Shown here one piece after another: positions 27,238-38,298 of a stretch of DNA of 64,000 nt; the stretch's first letter is position 1, and every line of letters starts with the position of its first letter. The notes beneath the pieces are model-generated. The model was not told where the DNA came from, made no database searches, and saw only the letters and a list, made by a program, of their open reading frames with translations. Source of the DNA: Duganella sp. CF402 (GTDB lineage: Bacteria; Pseudomonadota; Gammaproteobacteria; Burkholderiales; Burkholderiaceae_D); contig NZ_FOBG01000001.1 in assembly GCF_900109645.1 (NCBI RefSeq), forward strand, positions 3,958,365-4,022,364. The letters are read 5' to 3'. The translations under genes and the position numbers were made by a program.

Positions 27238-29100
27238 TTATTTCTGGCCCGGTACCCAGACGGTACCGATAGCGATCGATTGCAGTTTCTTCTTGCGGCC
27301 GTACCAGAGGTTGACCACGCCGCGCGAGACAAACACGGCGGAAAACATCGAGGTCAGGATACCCAGCGTGTGCACCACGGCGAAGCCGCGGATCGGACCG
27401 GAGCCGAACACCCACAGCGCCACACCGACGATCAGGGTGGTGACGTTGGAGTCGATAATCGTCGCCCAGGCGTGGCCGAAGCCGTCGTTGATGGCCGCCT
27501 GCGGCGACGCGCCACGGCGCAGCTCTTCACGGATACGCTCGTTAATCAGCACGTTCGAGTCAATCGCCATACCCAGCGCCAGCGCAATTGCGGCCATGCC
27601 CGGCAGGGTCAGGGTCGCCTGCATCAGCGACAGGATCGCCACCAGCAGCAGCAGGTTGACCGCCAGCGCAAACACGCTGAAGAAGCCGAAGATCATGTAG
27701 TAGGCAATCATGAACACCGCAATGGCAGCGAAACCGTACATGGTCGAATGCAGACCCTTGCTGATGTTCTCGGCGCCCAGTGCGGGACCGATGGTGCGCT
27801 CTTCAATCACTTCCATCGGCGCCGACAGCGCGCCCGAGCGCAGCAGCAGTGCCAGCTCAGCCGAGTTCTCGGCGTTGCCCATGCCGGTGATGTTGAAGCG
27901 GCTACCCAGTTCTTGCTGAATGGTCGCCACCGACAGCACTTCCGGTTTGCCCTTCTCGAACAGTACGATGGACATTTTCTTGCCCACGCGATTAGCGGTA
28001 GCATCGCGCATGCGGCGGCCGCCGTCGCCGTTCAGGTCGATGCTGACGGCAGGCTGCTGGTTCTGGTCAAGGCTGGCCACGGCGCTGGAGATGTAATCAC
28101 CCGTCAGCACCACGTCCTTGGACAGCACAACCGGCACACCCTTGCCCACGGTGAACAGTTCGGAATTGAGCGGGATCGCCGCCGACATCTCGGTGCCCGG
28201 CGTCACGCTCTCGTCGACCATGCGGATTTCCAGGGTCGCGGTACGGCCGATCACGGCGCGCGCACGCGCCACGTCCTGCACGCCCGGCAGCTGCACCACG
28301 ATGCGGTCCGGGCCTTGCTGCTGGATGACAGGCTCGGCCACGCCCAGTTCGTTCACGCGCTTGGACAGGGTCGAGATATTTTGCTTCACGCCGTCGTCGA
28401 TGGTTTGCTTGAGCGCGGCCGGCTTCAGGCTGACCACGGTTTTCAGCTCGCTGCCTTCACCGGAGTCGGTGTACAGCAGGTCGCCCAGTTGGCCGGACAG
28501 CACGTCCTTGGCTTTCTGGCGGGTGGCGTCGTCGCGGAATTTGATTTCGATGGTGTCGCCCACGCGGTCGATGCCGGCGTGACGGATATTCTTGTCGCGC
28601 AGCGAGCTGCGGGCCGCCGACTGCAGGCCCTGGATGCGCTTGTTCAGCACCGCCTTGGTGTCGACCTGCATCAGGAAGTGCACGCCGCCGCGCAAGTCGA
28701 GGCCGAGGTACATCGGCAGCGCGTGCAGGCTTTGCATCCATTTTGGCGTGTCCGCCTGCAGGTTCAGCGCCACCAGGTAGGTTGGGTCGGCCGGGTCGGC
28801 GTTCAGGCCCTGCTCCAGCACCGACTTGGCGTGGAACTGGATGTCCGGGGTGGCAAAGCGCACCCGCACCGAGGCGTAGGTGCCGCTGCCGTCAAAGGCG
28901 ACGCCGTTGTTGGCGATGCCGGCCTTGGTCAGCACGTCAGCCACCTTGGCGGTCATGTCGGACGTCATCTTGACGGTCGACTTGCCGCTGGTGACCTGCA
29001 CTGCCGGCGATTCGCCGAAGTAGTTAGGCACCGTGTACAGCGCGCCCAGCAAAATGGCGACGGCAATAAGGATATATTTCCAGACTGGATAACGATTCAT
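27238..29100 (-). CDS. secD: Protein translocase subunit SecD
   Basis: 620-residue inner-membrane component of the SecDF-YajC complex. It has an N-terminal helix (YILIAVAILLGALYTVPNYF), a large periplasmic region with the LGLDLRGGVHFLMQVD motif, and a C-terminal membrane domain with LTLPGMAAIALALGMAIDSN and VLINERIREELRRG. The gene order yajC-secD-secF is standard. The gap to yajC is 59 bp. Confidence 0.97.
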   Translation of the reverse strand: MNRYPVWKYILIAVAILLGALYTVPNYFGESPAVQVTSGKSTVKMTSDMTAKVADVLTKAGIANNGVAFDGSGTYASVRVRFATPDIQFHAKSVLEQGLNADPADPTYLVALNLQADTPKWMQSLHALPMYLGLDLRGGVHFLMQVDTKAVLNKRIQGLQSAARSSLRDKNIRHAGIDRVGDTIEIKFRDDATRQKAKDVLSGQLGDLLYTDSGEGSELKTVVSLKPAALKQTIDDGVKQNISTLSKRVNELGVAEPVIQQQGPDRIVVQLPGVQDVARARAVIGRTATLEIRMVDESVTPGTEMSAAIPLNSELFTVGKGVPVVLSKDVVLTGDYISSAVASLDQNQQPAVSIDLNGDGGRRMRDATANRVGKKMSIVLFEKGKPEVLSVATIQQELGSRFNITGMGNAENSAELALLLRSGALSAPMEVIEERTIGPALGAENISKGLHSTMYGFAAIAVFMIAYYMIFGFFSVFALAVNLLLLVAILSLMQATLTLPGMAAIALALGMAIDSNVLINERIREELRRGASPQAAINDGFGHAWATIIDSNVTTLIVGVALWVFGSGPIRGFAVVHTLGILTSMFSAVFVSRGVVNLWYGRKKKLQSIAIGTVWVPGQK

Positions 29101-29159
29101 ATAGCTCTAACGTTCCGTGTAGACGTCAAAAGGCCCGCATCGTGTGCGGGCCGGGGGAA

Positions 29160-29498
29160 TTACAGGCTCTTCAGCGTGCCGTTCGGCAGCACCATCGTGA
29201 TCGAGTTCTTTTGCACCACCAGTTCGGCGCCGCTCGAGATTTCCAGGGTCACGTACAGGTCTGAGATCTTGGTGATCTTGCCCAGTACGCCGCCGGCGGT
29301 CACGACTTCATTGCCCTTGGCCAGCGCTTCCATCATGGCCTTTTGCTCCTTGGCGCGTTTCTGCTGAGGACGGATCATCAGGAAGTACATGGCCACGAAC
29401 ATCAGGATCAGGAAACCATACTGGCCCAGGAAGCCGCCGCCGCCGAGGGCTGCTTCTACAGGATTGGATTGGGCATAAGCATTGGAAATAAAGAACAC
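29160..29498 (-). CDS. yajC: Preprotein translocase subunit YajC
   Basis: 112-residue single-pass membrane protein. The helix near 22-42 (YGFLILMFVAMYFLMIRP) is followed by QQKRAKEQKAMMEALAKGNE, the cytoplasmic YajC signature, and VTAGGVLGKI. It accompanies SecDF. The start at 29498 follows a CGGAG-like site. A TAGAAT box near 29537-29542 on the minus strand could give yajC-secDF its own promoter. Confidence 0.95.
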   Translation of the reverse strand: MFFISNAYAQSNPVEAALGGGGFLGQYGFLILMFVAMYFLMIRPQQKRAKEQKAMMEALAKGNEVVTAGGVLGKITKISDLYVTLEISSGAELVVQKNSITMVLPNGTLKSL

Positions 29499-29568
29499 AG
29501 TGACTCCGATATCTATAGTTTAAAAAACAGCGCTGTATTCTAGCACTGGCCGCCCGGCGTTAGGACTT

Positions 29569-30723
<1,155 letters not shown>

Positions 30724-30730
30724 TTACCAC

Positions 30731-30786
30731 CGTCGTTCCGGCGCAGGCCGGAACCCAATTGGATTCCGGCCTGCGCCGGAATGACG
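30731..30786. repeat. REP/BIME-like inverted repeat, copy 2 (intra-operon)
   Basis: The left arm begins at 30731 (cgtcgttccggcgcaggc then cggaac) and the right arm at 30761-30786 (ggattccggcctgcgccg then gaatgacg) in inverted orientation. The same family occurs at 11306-11390 and 51408-51467. It lies between queA and tgt. Confidence 0.9.
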
Positions 30787-30795
30787 TGGCGGCGG

Positions 30796-31821
30796 TTAAG
30801 CTCTGTTTTGCGTCGTCAGCAGCATGGCGTCGCCGTAGCTGAAGAAGCGGTATTCTTGGGCGATCGCGTGGGCGTAGGCCTTGCGGATCTCTTCAAAACC
30901 GGCGAAGGCCGACACCAGCATCAGCAGGGTCGACTTAGGCAGGTGGAAATTCGTGATCAAACGGGTCACGGTCTTGAACTTGTAACCCGGCGTGATGAAC
31001 AGCGCGGTATCGGCGCTGCCGGCTTCCAGCTGGCCGCTTTGCGAGGCCGATTCCAGTGCGCGCAGCGAAGTCGTCCCCACCGCCACCACATCGCGGCCGG
31101 CCGCACGGGCAGCGCGCACCGCATCCACAGTTTCCTGCGGCATGGTGTACCACTCGGTATGCATCTGGTGTTCGGACAGGTTTTCATTGCGCACCGGCTG
31201 GAAAGTGCCAGCACCCACGTGCAGCGTGACGTAGGCGAAGTTGACGCCCTTGGCTTTCAGCTTTTCCAGCAGCGCTTCGTCGAAGTGCAGACCGGCGGTC
31301 GGCGCGGCCACGGCGCCCGGCACTTTGTTGAACACCGTCTGGTAACGGTTCTCGTCGAATTCATCGGCATCGTGCTCGATGTACGGTGGCAGTGGCAGGC
31401 GGCCGTGGGCTTCGATCAGGTCGAACACGTCGGCGTCGAAATGCAGAGTGAAGAATTCGCCGGCGCGCTCGCCGACGGTGACGTCGAAAGCGTCGGCCAG
31501 GCGCATTTTGGTGCCGGCCAGCGGCGAGCGCGAAGCGCGCACCTGTGCCAGCACGGTGCGGTTATCCAGCACGCGCTCGACCAGCGCTTCCACCTTGCCG
31601 CCGCTCTCCTTGGTGCCGAAGAAGCGGGCCTTGAGCACGCGGGTATTGTTCATCACCAGCAGGTCGCCCGGCTGCAGCAGGCCGACGATATCGGCGAACT
31701 GGCGGTCGATAATCTGCTCGCCGTCCAGGTGCAGCAGACGGGAGGCGCTGCGATCTGGCAGCGGGAATTGCGCAATACGCTCTTGCGGCAAGTTAAAATC
31801 GAAATCGGAAAGCGAATACAT
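30796..31821 (-). CDS. queA: S-adenosylmethionine:tRNA ribosyltransferase-isomerase
   Basis: Transfers the ribosyl moiety of SAM to preQ1-tRNA to give epoxyqueuosine. 341 residues, the normal length, opening with [20 protein letters not shown] and carrying [35 protein letters not shown] and [20 protein letters not shown], all QueA signatures. It starts the queA-tgt-yajC-secDF series, divergent from recG with 70 bp between the starts. Confidence 0.97.
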   Translation of the reverse strand: MYSLSDFDFNLPQERIAQFPLPDRSASRLLHLDGEQIIDRQFADIVGLLQPGDLLVMNNTRVLKARFFGTKESGGKVEALVERVLDNRTVLAQVRASRSPLAGTKMRLADAFDVTVGERAGEFFTLHFDADVFDLIEAHGRLPLPPYIEHDADEFDENRYQTVFNKVPGAVAAPTAGLHFDEALLEKLKAKGVNFAYVTLHVGAGTFQPVRNENLSEHQMHTEWYTMPQETVDAVRAARAAGRDVVAVGTTSLRALESASQSGQLEAGSADTALFITPGYKFKTVTRLITNFHLPKSTLLMLVSAFAGFEEIRKAYAHAIAQEYRFFSYGDAMLLTTQNRA

Positions 31822-31891
31822 GTGAGGACTCTGTTAACAAATTTGCGGTAGGCCTTACAATATTGGCGGCCAACCCTCTATTTTACGCCAT

Positions 31892-33958
31892 ATGCCTGTT
31901 TCACCGCCGAAAACTGCTAAAAAAACCGTCAGCGCCGAGGCCAAACTGGCCAAACTGGGCCTGCTCACGGACATGGACCTGGTGCTGCACCTGCCCATGC
32001 GCTACGAGGACGAAACGCAGGTCATCACCATCGAAGAGGCCCGGCTGCATGGTGGCGACACCTCCCAAGTTGAGGGCGTTGTCACAAAAAACGAGATCGC
32101 TTTCAAGCCGCGCCGCCAACTTCTGGTCCACATCAGCGACGGCACCGGCGATTTACAGCTGCGTTTCATGAATTTCTACGGCAGCCAGGTCAAGCAGCTG
32201 GCCGAGGGCACGCGGGTGCGCGCGCGCGGTGAATTGAAGCACGGCTTCTTAGGCGCGGAGATGGTGCACCCGGCCTACAAGGTGGTCAACGAGGGTGCGC
32301 CGCTGCCGACGTCTTTAACGCCGGTCTATCCGTCAGGCGAAGGCTTGTCGCAACCGGTGCTGCGCAAGGCCATCGGCGAGGCGATGAAGCGGGTCGACTG
32401 GACCGACACCTTACCGGCCTCCCTGCGCGCGGCGCTGCAGCTGTCCGATCTCGAACCGGCGGTGAAGCTGCTGCACTACCCACCGCAGAATGTGGACAAC
32501 TACGCCTTGGCCGACCGCTCACATCCCGCGTGGACGCGCGTGAAATTCGACGAACTGCTGGCGCAGCAGCTGTCGCTGAAACGCGCCCAGCGCGCGCGCC
32601 GCGCCAAGGGTTCGCCGCCGCTGACCAAGGTCGGCGCCTTGTCGCGCGACCTGCAAGCAGTGCTGCCGTTCAAACTGACCGGCGCACAGCAGCGCGTGCT
32701 GGCCGAAATCAGCGCCGACCTGCGCCAGCCGTATCCGATGCAGCGTCTGCTGCAAGGTGACGTCGGCAGCGGCAAGACCGTGGTGTCCGCGCTGGCTGCC
32801 GCGCAAGCCATCGACAGCGGCTACCAGGCCGCGCTGATGGCGCCGACCGAAATCCTCGCCGAACAGCACTTCCGCAAGATCGCCGCGTGGATGGAGCCGC
32901 TCGGCGTGAAAGTCGCGTGGCTGACCGGCAGCCTGAAGAAAAAGGAAAAGCAGGCCGCCTACGACATGATCGAATCCGGCGAAGCGCGGCTGGTGGTGGG
33001 TACGCACGCGCTGCTGCAGGACGTGGTGACGTTTGAAAACCTCGGCCTTTCCATCGTCGACGAGCAGCATCGCTTCGGCGTCGGCCAGCGCCTGACCTTG
33101 CGCAACAAGGGCAACGAGGGCGCGGTGCCGCACCAGTTGATGATGTCGGCCACGCCGATCCCGCGCACGCTGGCCATGACCTACTACGCCGACCTCGAAG
33201 TCTCCGTGATCGACGAACTGCCGCCGGGCCGCAGCCCGATCGTCACACGCGCCATCGACCAGAACCGCCGCGACGAAGTGATCGAGCGCGTACACGCCGC
33301 CGCACAGGAAGGCCGCCAGATCTACTGGGTCTGTCCACTGATCGAAGAGTCTGAAGCGCTGCAACTGCAAACCGCCACCGAGACGCACGCGCTGTTGGCC
33401 GAGGCCCTGCCGGACCTGAACGTGGGCCTGGTCCACGGCCGCATGAAGCCCGCAGAGAAGCAGGTCGTGATGGACGCCTTCACCGCCAACGAGATGCAGG
33501 TGCTGGTCGCCACCACCGTGATCGAGGTCGGTGTGGACGTGCCGAATGCCTCGCTGATGGTGATCGAACATGCGGAGCGCTTCGGCCTGTCGCAGCTGCA
33601 CCAGCTGCGCGGCCGCGTGGGCCGCGGCTCGGCGGCGTCGGTGTGCCTGCTGCTGTATCAAAGCCCCTTGGGCCACGTCGCCAAGCAGCGCCTGATGACC
33701 ATGCGCGAAACCACCGACGGTTTTGAAATCGCCCGCCGCGACCTTGAGATACGCGGCCCCGGCGAATTCCTCGGCGCGCGCCAGTCAGGGCAAGCGATGC
33801 TGCGCTTCGCCGATCTTGAAACCGATGGCTGGCTGGTCGATCAGGCGCGCGACGTCGCCCACGATCTGCTGCACGCCAACACGCCGGAAAAAGCCGCCAC
33901 GGTAGAAGCCCACCTCGCCCGCTGGCTGGGCGGCCGCGAGGAATTCCTCAAGGTTTAA
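31892..33958 (+). CDS. recG: ATP-dependent DNA helicase RecG
   Basis: 688-residue branch-migration helicase for stalled forks and recombination intermediates. An N-terminal OB/wedge domain is followed by superfamily-2 helicase motifs: Walker A GDVGSGKT near 289, DEQHRFG (motif II, DEQH variant usual for RecG) near 389, and motif VI HQLRGRVGRG. The start at 31892 (MPVSPPKTAKK) is in frame with no better alternative. Its stop codon overlaps the stop of the small convergent ORF (shared TTTAAA). Confidence 0.97.
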   Translation: MPVSPPKTAKKTVSAEAKLAKLGLLTDMDLVLHLPMRYEDETQVITIEEARLHGGDTSQVEGVVTKNEIAFKPRRQLLVHISDGTGDLQLRFMNFYGSQVKQLAEGTRVRARGELKHGFLGAEMVHPAYKVVNEGAPLPTSLTPVYPSGEGLSQPVLRKAIGEAMKRVDWTDTLPASLRAALQLSDLEPAVKLLHYPPQNVDNYALADRSHPAWTRVKFDELLAQQLSLKRAQRARRAKGSPPLTKVGALSRDLQAVLPFKLTGAQQRVLAEISADLRQPYPMQRLLQGDVGSGKTVVSALAAAQAIDSGYQAALMAPTEILAEQHFRKIAAWMEPLGVKVAWLTGSLKKKEKQAAYDMIESGEARLVVGTHALLQDVVTFENLGLSIVDEQHRFGVGQRLTLRNKGNEGAVPHQLMMSATPIPRTLAMTYYADLEVSVIDELPPGRSPIVTRAIDQNRRDEVIERVHAAAQEGRQIYWVCPLIEESEALQLQTATETHALLAEALPDLNVGLVHGRMKPAEKQVVMDAFTANEMQVLVATTVIEVGVDVPNASLMVIEHAERFGLSQLHQLRGRVGRGSAASVCLLLYQSPLGHVAKQRLMTMRETTDGFEIARRDLEIRGPGEFLGARQSGQAMLRFADLETDGWLVDQARDVAHDLLHANTPEKAATVEAHLARWLGGREEFLKV

Positions 33959-34071
33959 AAACAGAGATAAATCCGGTTCGCCAGATCCACCACGAAGCCC
34001 GGCGTCAAATACGCGGCGAAGCCCAGCGCCAGCACAATGGCGACGGCGCCGCGCAGCAGCCAGGATTTCAT
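33955..34071 (-). CDS. 38-residue single-helix membrane peptide, coupled to the MFS gene
   Basis: A 39-codon ORF beginning MKSWLLRGAVAIVL and ending NRIYLCF. It has one strong hydrophobic segment (about 4-26) after a short basic N-terminus, as in small inner-membrane proteins. Its ATG overlaps the MFS transporter stop by one base (TGATG), a classic termination-reinitiation arrangement. It ends where the convergent recG gene ends, the two stop codons overlapping. I do not recognise the family. The role may be to assist or regulate the transporter, by analogy with other small membrane proteins; this is inference. Confidence 0.6.
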   Translation of the reverse strand: MKSWLLRGAVAIVLALGFAAYLTPGFVVDLANRIYLCF

Positions 34072-35282
34072 CACGCAGCCTGCGTGCGCACCAGCGGGCG
34101 CTCGTTGATCGGCAGGTTGATCAGGCCGGACATCACGCCCAGCGCAATCGCAATGCCCCACACCACGTCGTAGCTGCCGGTGCTGGTGTACAGGTAGCCG
34201 CCCAGCCAGACGCCGAGGAAGCTGCCCAACTGATGCGAGAAGAACACAATCCCCGCCAGCATCGACATGTGCTTCACGCCGAACACGCCGGCGATGATGC
34301 CGTTGGTAAGCGGCACGGTCGACAGCCACAACACGCCCATCGCCGCCGCAAACAGGTACACCGAGGCCGGCATCAAAGGCGCCAGCAGGAACAGCGAAAT
34401 CACCACGGAACGCGAGAAGTAAATCGTCGACAGCAGGTAGCGTTTCGGGAAGCGGCCACCCAGCTTGCCCGCATAGTACGAACCGAAGATGTTGAACAAG
34501 CCAATCAGCGCCAGCGCCAGCACCGCCACACTAGGATTGGCGATGCCCTGGTCCTTCAGGTACGCAGGCAAGTGCACACCGATGAACACCACCTGGAAAC
34601 CGCAAACGAAATAGCCTGCGACCAGGAACAGGAAAGAGCGATTGCCCAGCGCCTCGCTGGCCGCCTCGCGGATGCTTTGCTGCGGACCATGCGCATGCTC
34701 CACCGCCGGCTCGCGAAGGTAGAGCGCCATCGGCACCATCAACAATACGATCAAGGCGCCAAGGATGTAGAAGGCGTTCTGCCAGCCGACGGCGGAAATC
34801 AGCTGCTGCTCGATCGGCATCATCATGAACTGGCCGAAGGAGCTGGCAGCGCCCGAAATGCCGAATGCCCATGAACGCTTTTCCGGCGGCGCCACACGGC
34901 CGATGATGCCGCTCACCGCGCCGAACGCGGTACATGCGAGGCCAAGGCCGACGAAGATGCCGGTGCCGAGAACGAACAAGGTAGGCTGTGTCACCACCGC
35001 CATCCACACCAGGCCGAGGGCATAGGAGATGGCGCCCACCAGCACCACGCGCATGGTGCCGAAGCGGTCCGCCGCCATGCCCGCGAACGGGCCGAAGGCG
35101 CCCCACATCAGGTTTTGCATGGCCTGCGCCAGCGAGTAGGTCTCGCGCGTCCAGCCATTGGCCTGGGAGATCGGCTGCATCCAGAAGCCGAAGCCGTGCC
35201 GCACGCCCATCGCCAGCGTCAGCACGACGCCGGTGGCGAGCAGCACGTTCTTGAGTGTGAGTGTGCGATCCGTGGTCAACAT
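34071..35282 (-). CDS. MFS transporter
   Basis: A 403-residue major facilitator with about 12 hydrophobic helices. The region after helix 2 has FAGMAADRFGTMRVVLVGA, the G-x-x-x-D-R-x-G MFS motif A, and the second half repeats it loosely (YAGKLGGRFPKRYLL). The substrate is not readable; sugar-acid or nitrate/nitrite-type porters are not excluded. The last base of its stop is the first of the downstream peptide start. No regulator is adjacent. Confidence 0.9.
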   Translation of the reverse strand: MLTTDRTLTLKNVLLATGVVLTLAMGVRHGFGFWMQPISQANGWTRETYSLAQAMQNLMWGAFGPFAGMAADRFGTMRVVLVGAISYALGLVWMAVVTQPTLFVLGTGIFVGLGLACTAFGAVSGIIGRVAPPEKRSWAFGISGAASSFGQFMMMPIEQQLISAVGWQNAFYILGALIVLLMVPMALYLREPAVEHAHGPQQSIREAASEALGNRSFLFLVAGYFVCGFQVVFIGVHLPAYLKDQGIANPSVAVLALALIGLFNIFGSYYAGKLGGRFPKRYLLSTIYFSRSVVISLFLLAPLMPASVYLFAAAMGVLWLSTVPLTNGIIAGVFGVKHMSMLAGIVFFSHQLGSFLGVWLGGYLYTSTGSYDVVWGIAIALGVMSGLINLPINERPLVRTQAA

Positions 35283-35344
35283 GGTTTCTCCCCCTGTTAT
35301 TCAATTCGTATCAGAGGATTGTAACCAGTTCGCGCCAACCTTGC

Positions 35345-36340
35345 TTAGGCGTCGGCCGGATAGCGCAGGCCGATCTGCGCGCGGATCTCGTCCAGCGTGC
35401 CCATGATGGCCAGCGTCTCGGCATGCGGCATCACCGGGCTTTCGATCAGGCCCGCGCGGATGCAGCGGCCGACTTCCTGCGCTTCGTGGGTGTAGCCGTT
35501 GCCGCTCTTCGGCAGCGTGATGGTGCGCTCGCTGCGTGAGGCGCCATCCACCACCGTGACGGTGAAGCTGTCGGTGTTGTGGAAGCGGTCGTGCAGGCGC
35601 ACGAAGCCCTTCTCGCCGGAGATGGTCAACTCGGTCGGCGTGCGCGAACGCAGGCTGCAAGCGCAGGACGACACGCCGCCACCTTCATGCGACAGGGTGA
35701 ATGCGGTCTGCATGTCGACCCCGGTGGCGGTCATCTCCGCCTGCGCCTTCACGCCGGTGACGCCGCCGAGGAAGAACGACGACATCGAGAGCGGATAGAT
35801 GCCCAGGTCCAGCAGCGCGCCGCCGCCCAGCTCCGGCGCGAACAGGCGATGCTCAGGACCGGCGTCCGAAGTGAAGCCGAAATCGGCGGCGACGTGCGCC
35901 GGCTTGCCGATCTCGCCGCTGTCGACGATGCGCTTGGCCTCGACCACGGCCGGCATGAAGCGGGTCCACATCGCCTCCATCACGAACAGGTTTTTTGCGC
36001 GGGCCAGGTTGATGATGTCCTCGGCCTGGCGGCGGTTCATGGTGAACGACTTCTCCACCAGCACCGCCTTGCCGCCGTTGAGGCACATCAGCGCGTTCTC
36101 GTGGTGCATCGGGTGCGGCGTGCCGATGTAGATCACGTCCACATTCGGATCGTCGGCCAGCGCCTGGTAGCTGCCGTGGAAACGCTCGGCGCCATATTGC
36201 TGGCCGAACGTGGTAGCGCTATCTACAGAGCGCGAAGCAACGGCCACCAGTTTTGCATCAGGCGTGTCCTGCAAAGCAGTGGCGAAGGCCTTGGCGATTT
36301 TGCCCGTGCCCAGAATACCCCAGCGAATTACCTGCGTCAT
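35345..36340 (-). CDS. Gfo/Idh/MocA-family oxidoreductase
   Basis: A 331-residue NAD(P)-dependent dehydrogenase. The N-terminal Rossmann motif is WGILGTGKIAKAFATAL, followed by YIGTPHPMHHENALMCLNGG and AVLVEKSFTMNRRQAEDII, where EKSFTMN corresponds to the family EKP-type catalytic-Lys motif (Lys retained, Pro replaced by Ser). The C-terminal beta-sheet domain follows. The substrate, probably a sugar or inositol derivative, is unknown. Confidence 0.92.
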   Translation of the reverse strand: MTQVIRWGILGTGKIAKAFATALQDTPDAKLVAVASRSVDSATTFGQQYGAERFHGSYQALADDPNVDVIYIGTPHPMHHENALMCLNGGKAVLVEKSFTMNRRQAEDIINLARAKNLFVMEAMWTRFMPAVVEAKRIVDSGEIGKPAHVAADFGFTSDAGPEHRLFAPELGGGALLDLGIYPLSMSSFFLGGVTGVKAQAEMTATGVDMQTAFTLSHEGGGVSSCACSLRSRTPTELTISGEKGFVRLHDRFHNTDSFTVTVVDGASRSERTITLPKSGNGYTHEAQEVGRCIRAGLIESPVMPHAETLAIMGTLDEIRAQIGLRYPADA

Positions 36341-36389
36341 GGCGTGAACTTTCTGCCGCGTGGCGGCGTGTTGGTTGAAAACGGAACGA

Positions 36390-37196
36390 CTATTTTACTG
36401 CGCTTATTCGTTTTGCCCGGAACACGGTAGCATCGGCGTAGAACGCCTCGTCCTGCTCCGGCCACCAGCCCGGCACGCCCAGCGCCTGCATTGGCGTGAA
36501 GCCGGCGGTGCTCAGGCCATCATCGGCCAACTGCTGCGCGACGGTCGCGTCGATCCATGCGCGGCGCGCGGCGTGGTCCAGCGTGAAGAAACCGTCACCG
36601 GCCAGCACGATGCGCGTGTGGGCCGTGATGGCCTTGCGCGGGGCGACCAGCTTCTCCATCAGCGCGTGGCCGAACAGCCAGACCTGCGCGTCCAAGCCCC
36701 ACTGCGCGCGACGCTCGACGAACGCTTCGTGCCAGCGGTGCTCGCGCAGCGCATCAACCAGCGCTTGGCCTGCCGCGTTATCGCGCGTTACCAACAGTGC
36801 GGCGTTTTCGTCAAAGATGGTGGCGCCGTCGCGGGCGGGACCGCGCGACTTGCCGACGCCATCGAGCGCAATCTGCGCCGCCTGCAAGGCGTTCAGCTGC
36901 ACTTTGATACGCGGGAAGGCCAGCCACACAAGGCCGTTGAAGAAGTCATGCAGGTTGTCGCGCGTGGGCACGCAACCAGTGGCGCCGATGTGCTGCTCGT
37001 AGGCCGTGCCTTCCGGCAGATCCTCTTGCGGTACAAAGGAAATCGGCTGGCCGAGGTGATTGCGCAGGCCCAGTGCGGCGGCCTGCTTGCTGAAACTATC
37101 GCGGAAGTGCTCTTGTGCGGACAAGCGGCCGGCCGCGTCGCGTACCGATTCATACCACGGTTGCGACCAGTCGATTACGTCCAGCACTTCCGACAC
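36390..37196 (-). CDS. DUF3025 domain-containing protein
   Basis: A 268-residue cytoplasmic protein of unknown function. It has the opening and core text I associate with DUF3025 (PISFVPQEDLPEGTAYEQHI, PTRDNLHDFFNGLVWLAFP, TIFDENAALLVT). There is no signal peptide or membrane segment. It starts 3 bp after the pyrC stop, so the two are cotranscribed, a coupling worth noting but without known meaning. Confidence 0.85.
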   Translation of the reverse strand: MSEVLDVIDWSQPWYESVRDAAGRLSAQEHFRDSFSKQAAALGLRNHLGQPISFVPQEDLPEGTAYEQHIGATGCVPTRDNLHDFFNGLVWLAFPRIKVQLNALQAAQIALDGVGKSRGPARDGATIFDENAALLVTRDNAAGQALVDALREHRWHEAFVERRAQWGLDAQVWLFGHALMEKLVAPRKAITAHTRIVLAGDGFFTLDHAARRAWIDATVAQQLADDGLSTAGFTPMQALGVPGWWPEQDEAFYADATVFRAKRISAVK

Positions 37197-37199
37197 TAC

Positions 37200-38252
37200 T
37201 TACACCATTTTCCAGTTGATGGTTTCGCCGGCGTTGAGCGGGATCACCTGCTGGTCTGCCAGCGGCAGCGCTTCCGGCAGCGTCCATTGTTCGCGCTTCA
37301 GCGTGATCTTGCCCTGGTTGACTGGCAGGTTGTAGAAGGCCGGGCCGTTCAGCGAAGCGAAGGCTTCCAGCTTGTCCAGCGCGCCGGCGCGTTCGAAGGC
37401 TTCGGCATACAGCTCCATCGCGTGCAGCGCGGTGTAGCAACCGGCGCAACCGCAGGCGGCTTCCTTGGCGCCCTGCGCGTGCGGCGCCGAGTCAGTGCCG
37501 AGGAAGAAGCGTTCGTCGCCGCTGGTGGCAGCGGTCACCAGCGCCAGGCGGTGTTCTTCGCGCTTCAGCACCGGCAGGCAGTAGTAGTGAGGACGAATGC
37601 CGCCCTTGAAGATATCGTTACGGTTGTACAGCAGGTGGTGCGCGGTGATGGTCGCGGCGATCGGACCTTCGGCTTCCGCCACGTACTGCGCGGCGTGCTT
37701 GGTGGTGATATGTTCAAACACGATGTTCAGCGCCGGGAAATCGCGGCGCAGCGGGCGCATCACGCGCTCGATGAACACGGCTTCGCGGTCGAACAGGTCG
37801 ATATCCTGATCGGTGACTTCACCGTGGACCAGGAACGGCATGCCGACTTCCTGCATCTTTTCCAGCACCTTGTAGCAGTTGGACAGGTCGGTCACGCCGG
37901 CGTCCGAATTGGTGGTGGCGCCGGCCGGGTACAGCTTCACCGCGTGCACGATGCCGCTTTCCTGCGCGCGCACGATTTCGTCCGGCTGGGTGTTGTTGGT
38001 GAGGTAGAGCGTCATCAACGGCTCGAATTCCATCCCCTGCGGCAGCGCGGCCAGGATGCGTTCGCGGTAAGCGACAGCGGCGGCGGTGGTGGTGACCGGA
38101 GGTTTCAAATTCGGCATCACAATCGCGCGGGCGAACTGGCGGGCGCTGTGCGGCAGCACACTGGCCAGCGTCGCGCCATCGCGCAAATGCAGGTGCCAGT
38201 CGTCTGGGCGGGTGATGGTGATGCTGGATGGGGTTTGTTCGAGGTCGGACAT
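37200..38252 (-). CDS. pyrC: Dihydroorotase (type II)
   Basis: Cyclises carbamoyl-aspartate to dihydroorotate in pyrimidine synthesis. 350 residues with the zinc motif [10 protein letters not shown], the carboxylated-Lys region [45 protein letters not shown] and the catalytic Asp region [15 protein letters not shown]. Type II single-domain PyrC, normal length. Confidence 0.97.
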   Translation of the reverse strand: MSDLEQTPSSITITRPDDWHLHLRDGATLASVLPHSARQFARAIVMPNLKPPVTTTAAAVAYRERILAALPQGMEFEPLMTLYLTNNTQPDEIVRAQESGIVHAVKLYPAGATTNSDAGVTDLSNCYKVLEKMQEVGMPFLVHGEVTDQDIDLFDREAVFIERVMRPLRRDFPALNIVFEHITTKHAAQYVAEAEGPIAATITAHHLLYNRNDIFKGGIRPHYYCLPVLKREEHRLALVTAATSGDERFFLGTDSAPHAQGAKEAACGCAGCYTALHAMELYAEAFERAGALDKLEAFASLNGPAFYNLPVNQGKITLKREQWTLPEALPLADQQVIPLNAGETINWKMV

Positions 38253-38298
38253 GGCAGCGGGCTCTCAAAATGCGAATAGCCGATATTTTACCCGGTTC

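Noticed and set aside
29515..29560. CAGCGCTG followed by six Ts as a terminator after tgt
   Set aside because: The palindrome has four-base arms and no loop, too weak for a stable hairpin; it may simply be part of the yajC leader.
33955..34329. 124-codon reading of the frame containing the 38-residue peptide
   Set aside because: The extra N-terminal part is the out-of-frame shadow of the MFS transporter; only the part from the ATG at 34071 has a coupling start and a membrane helix.
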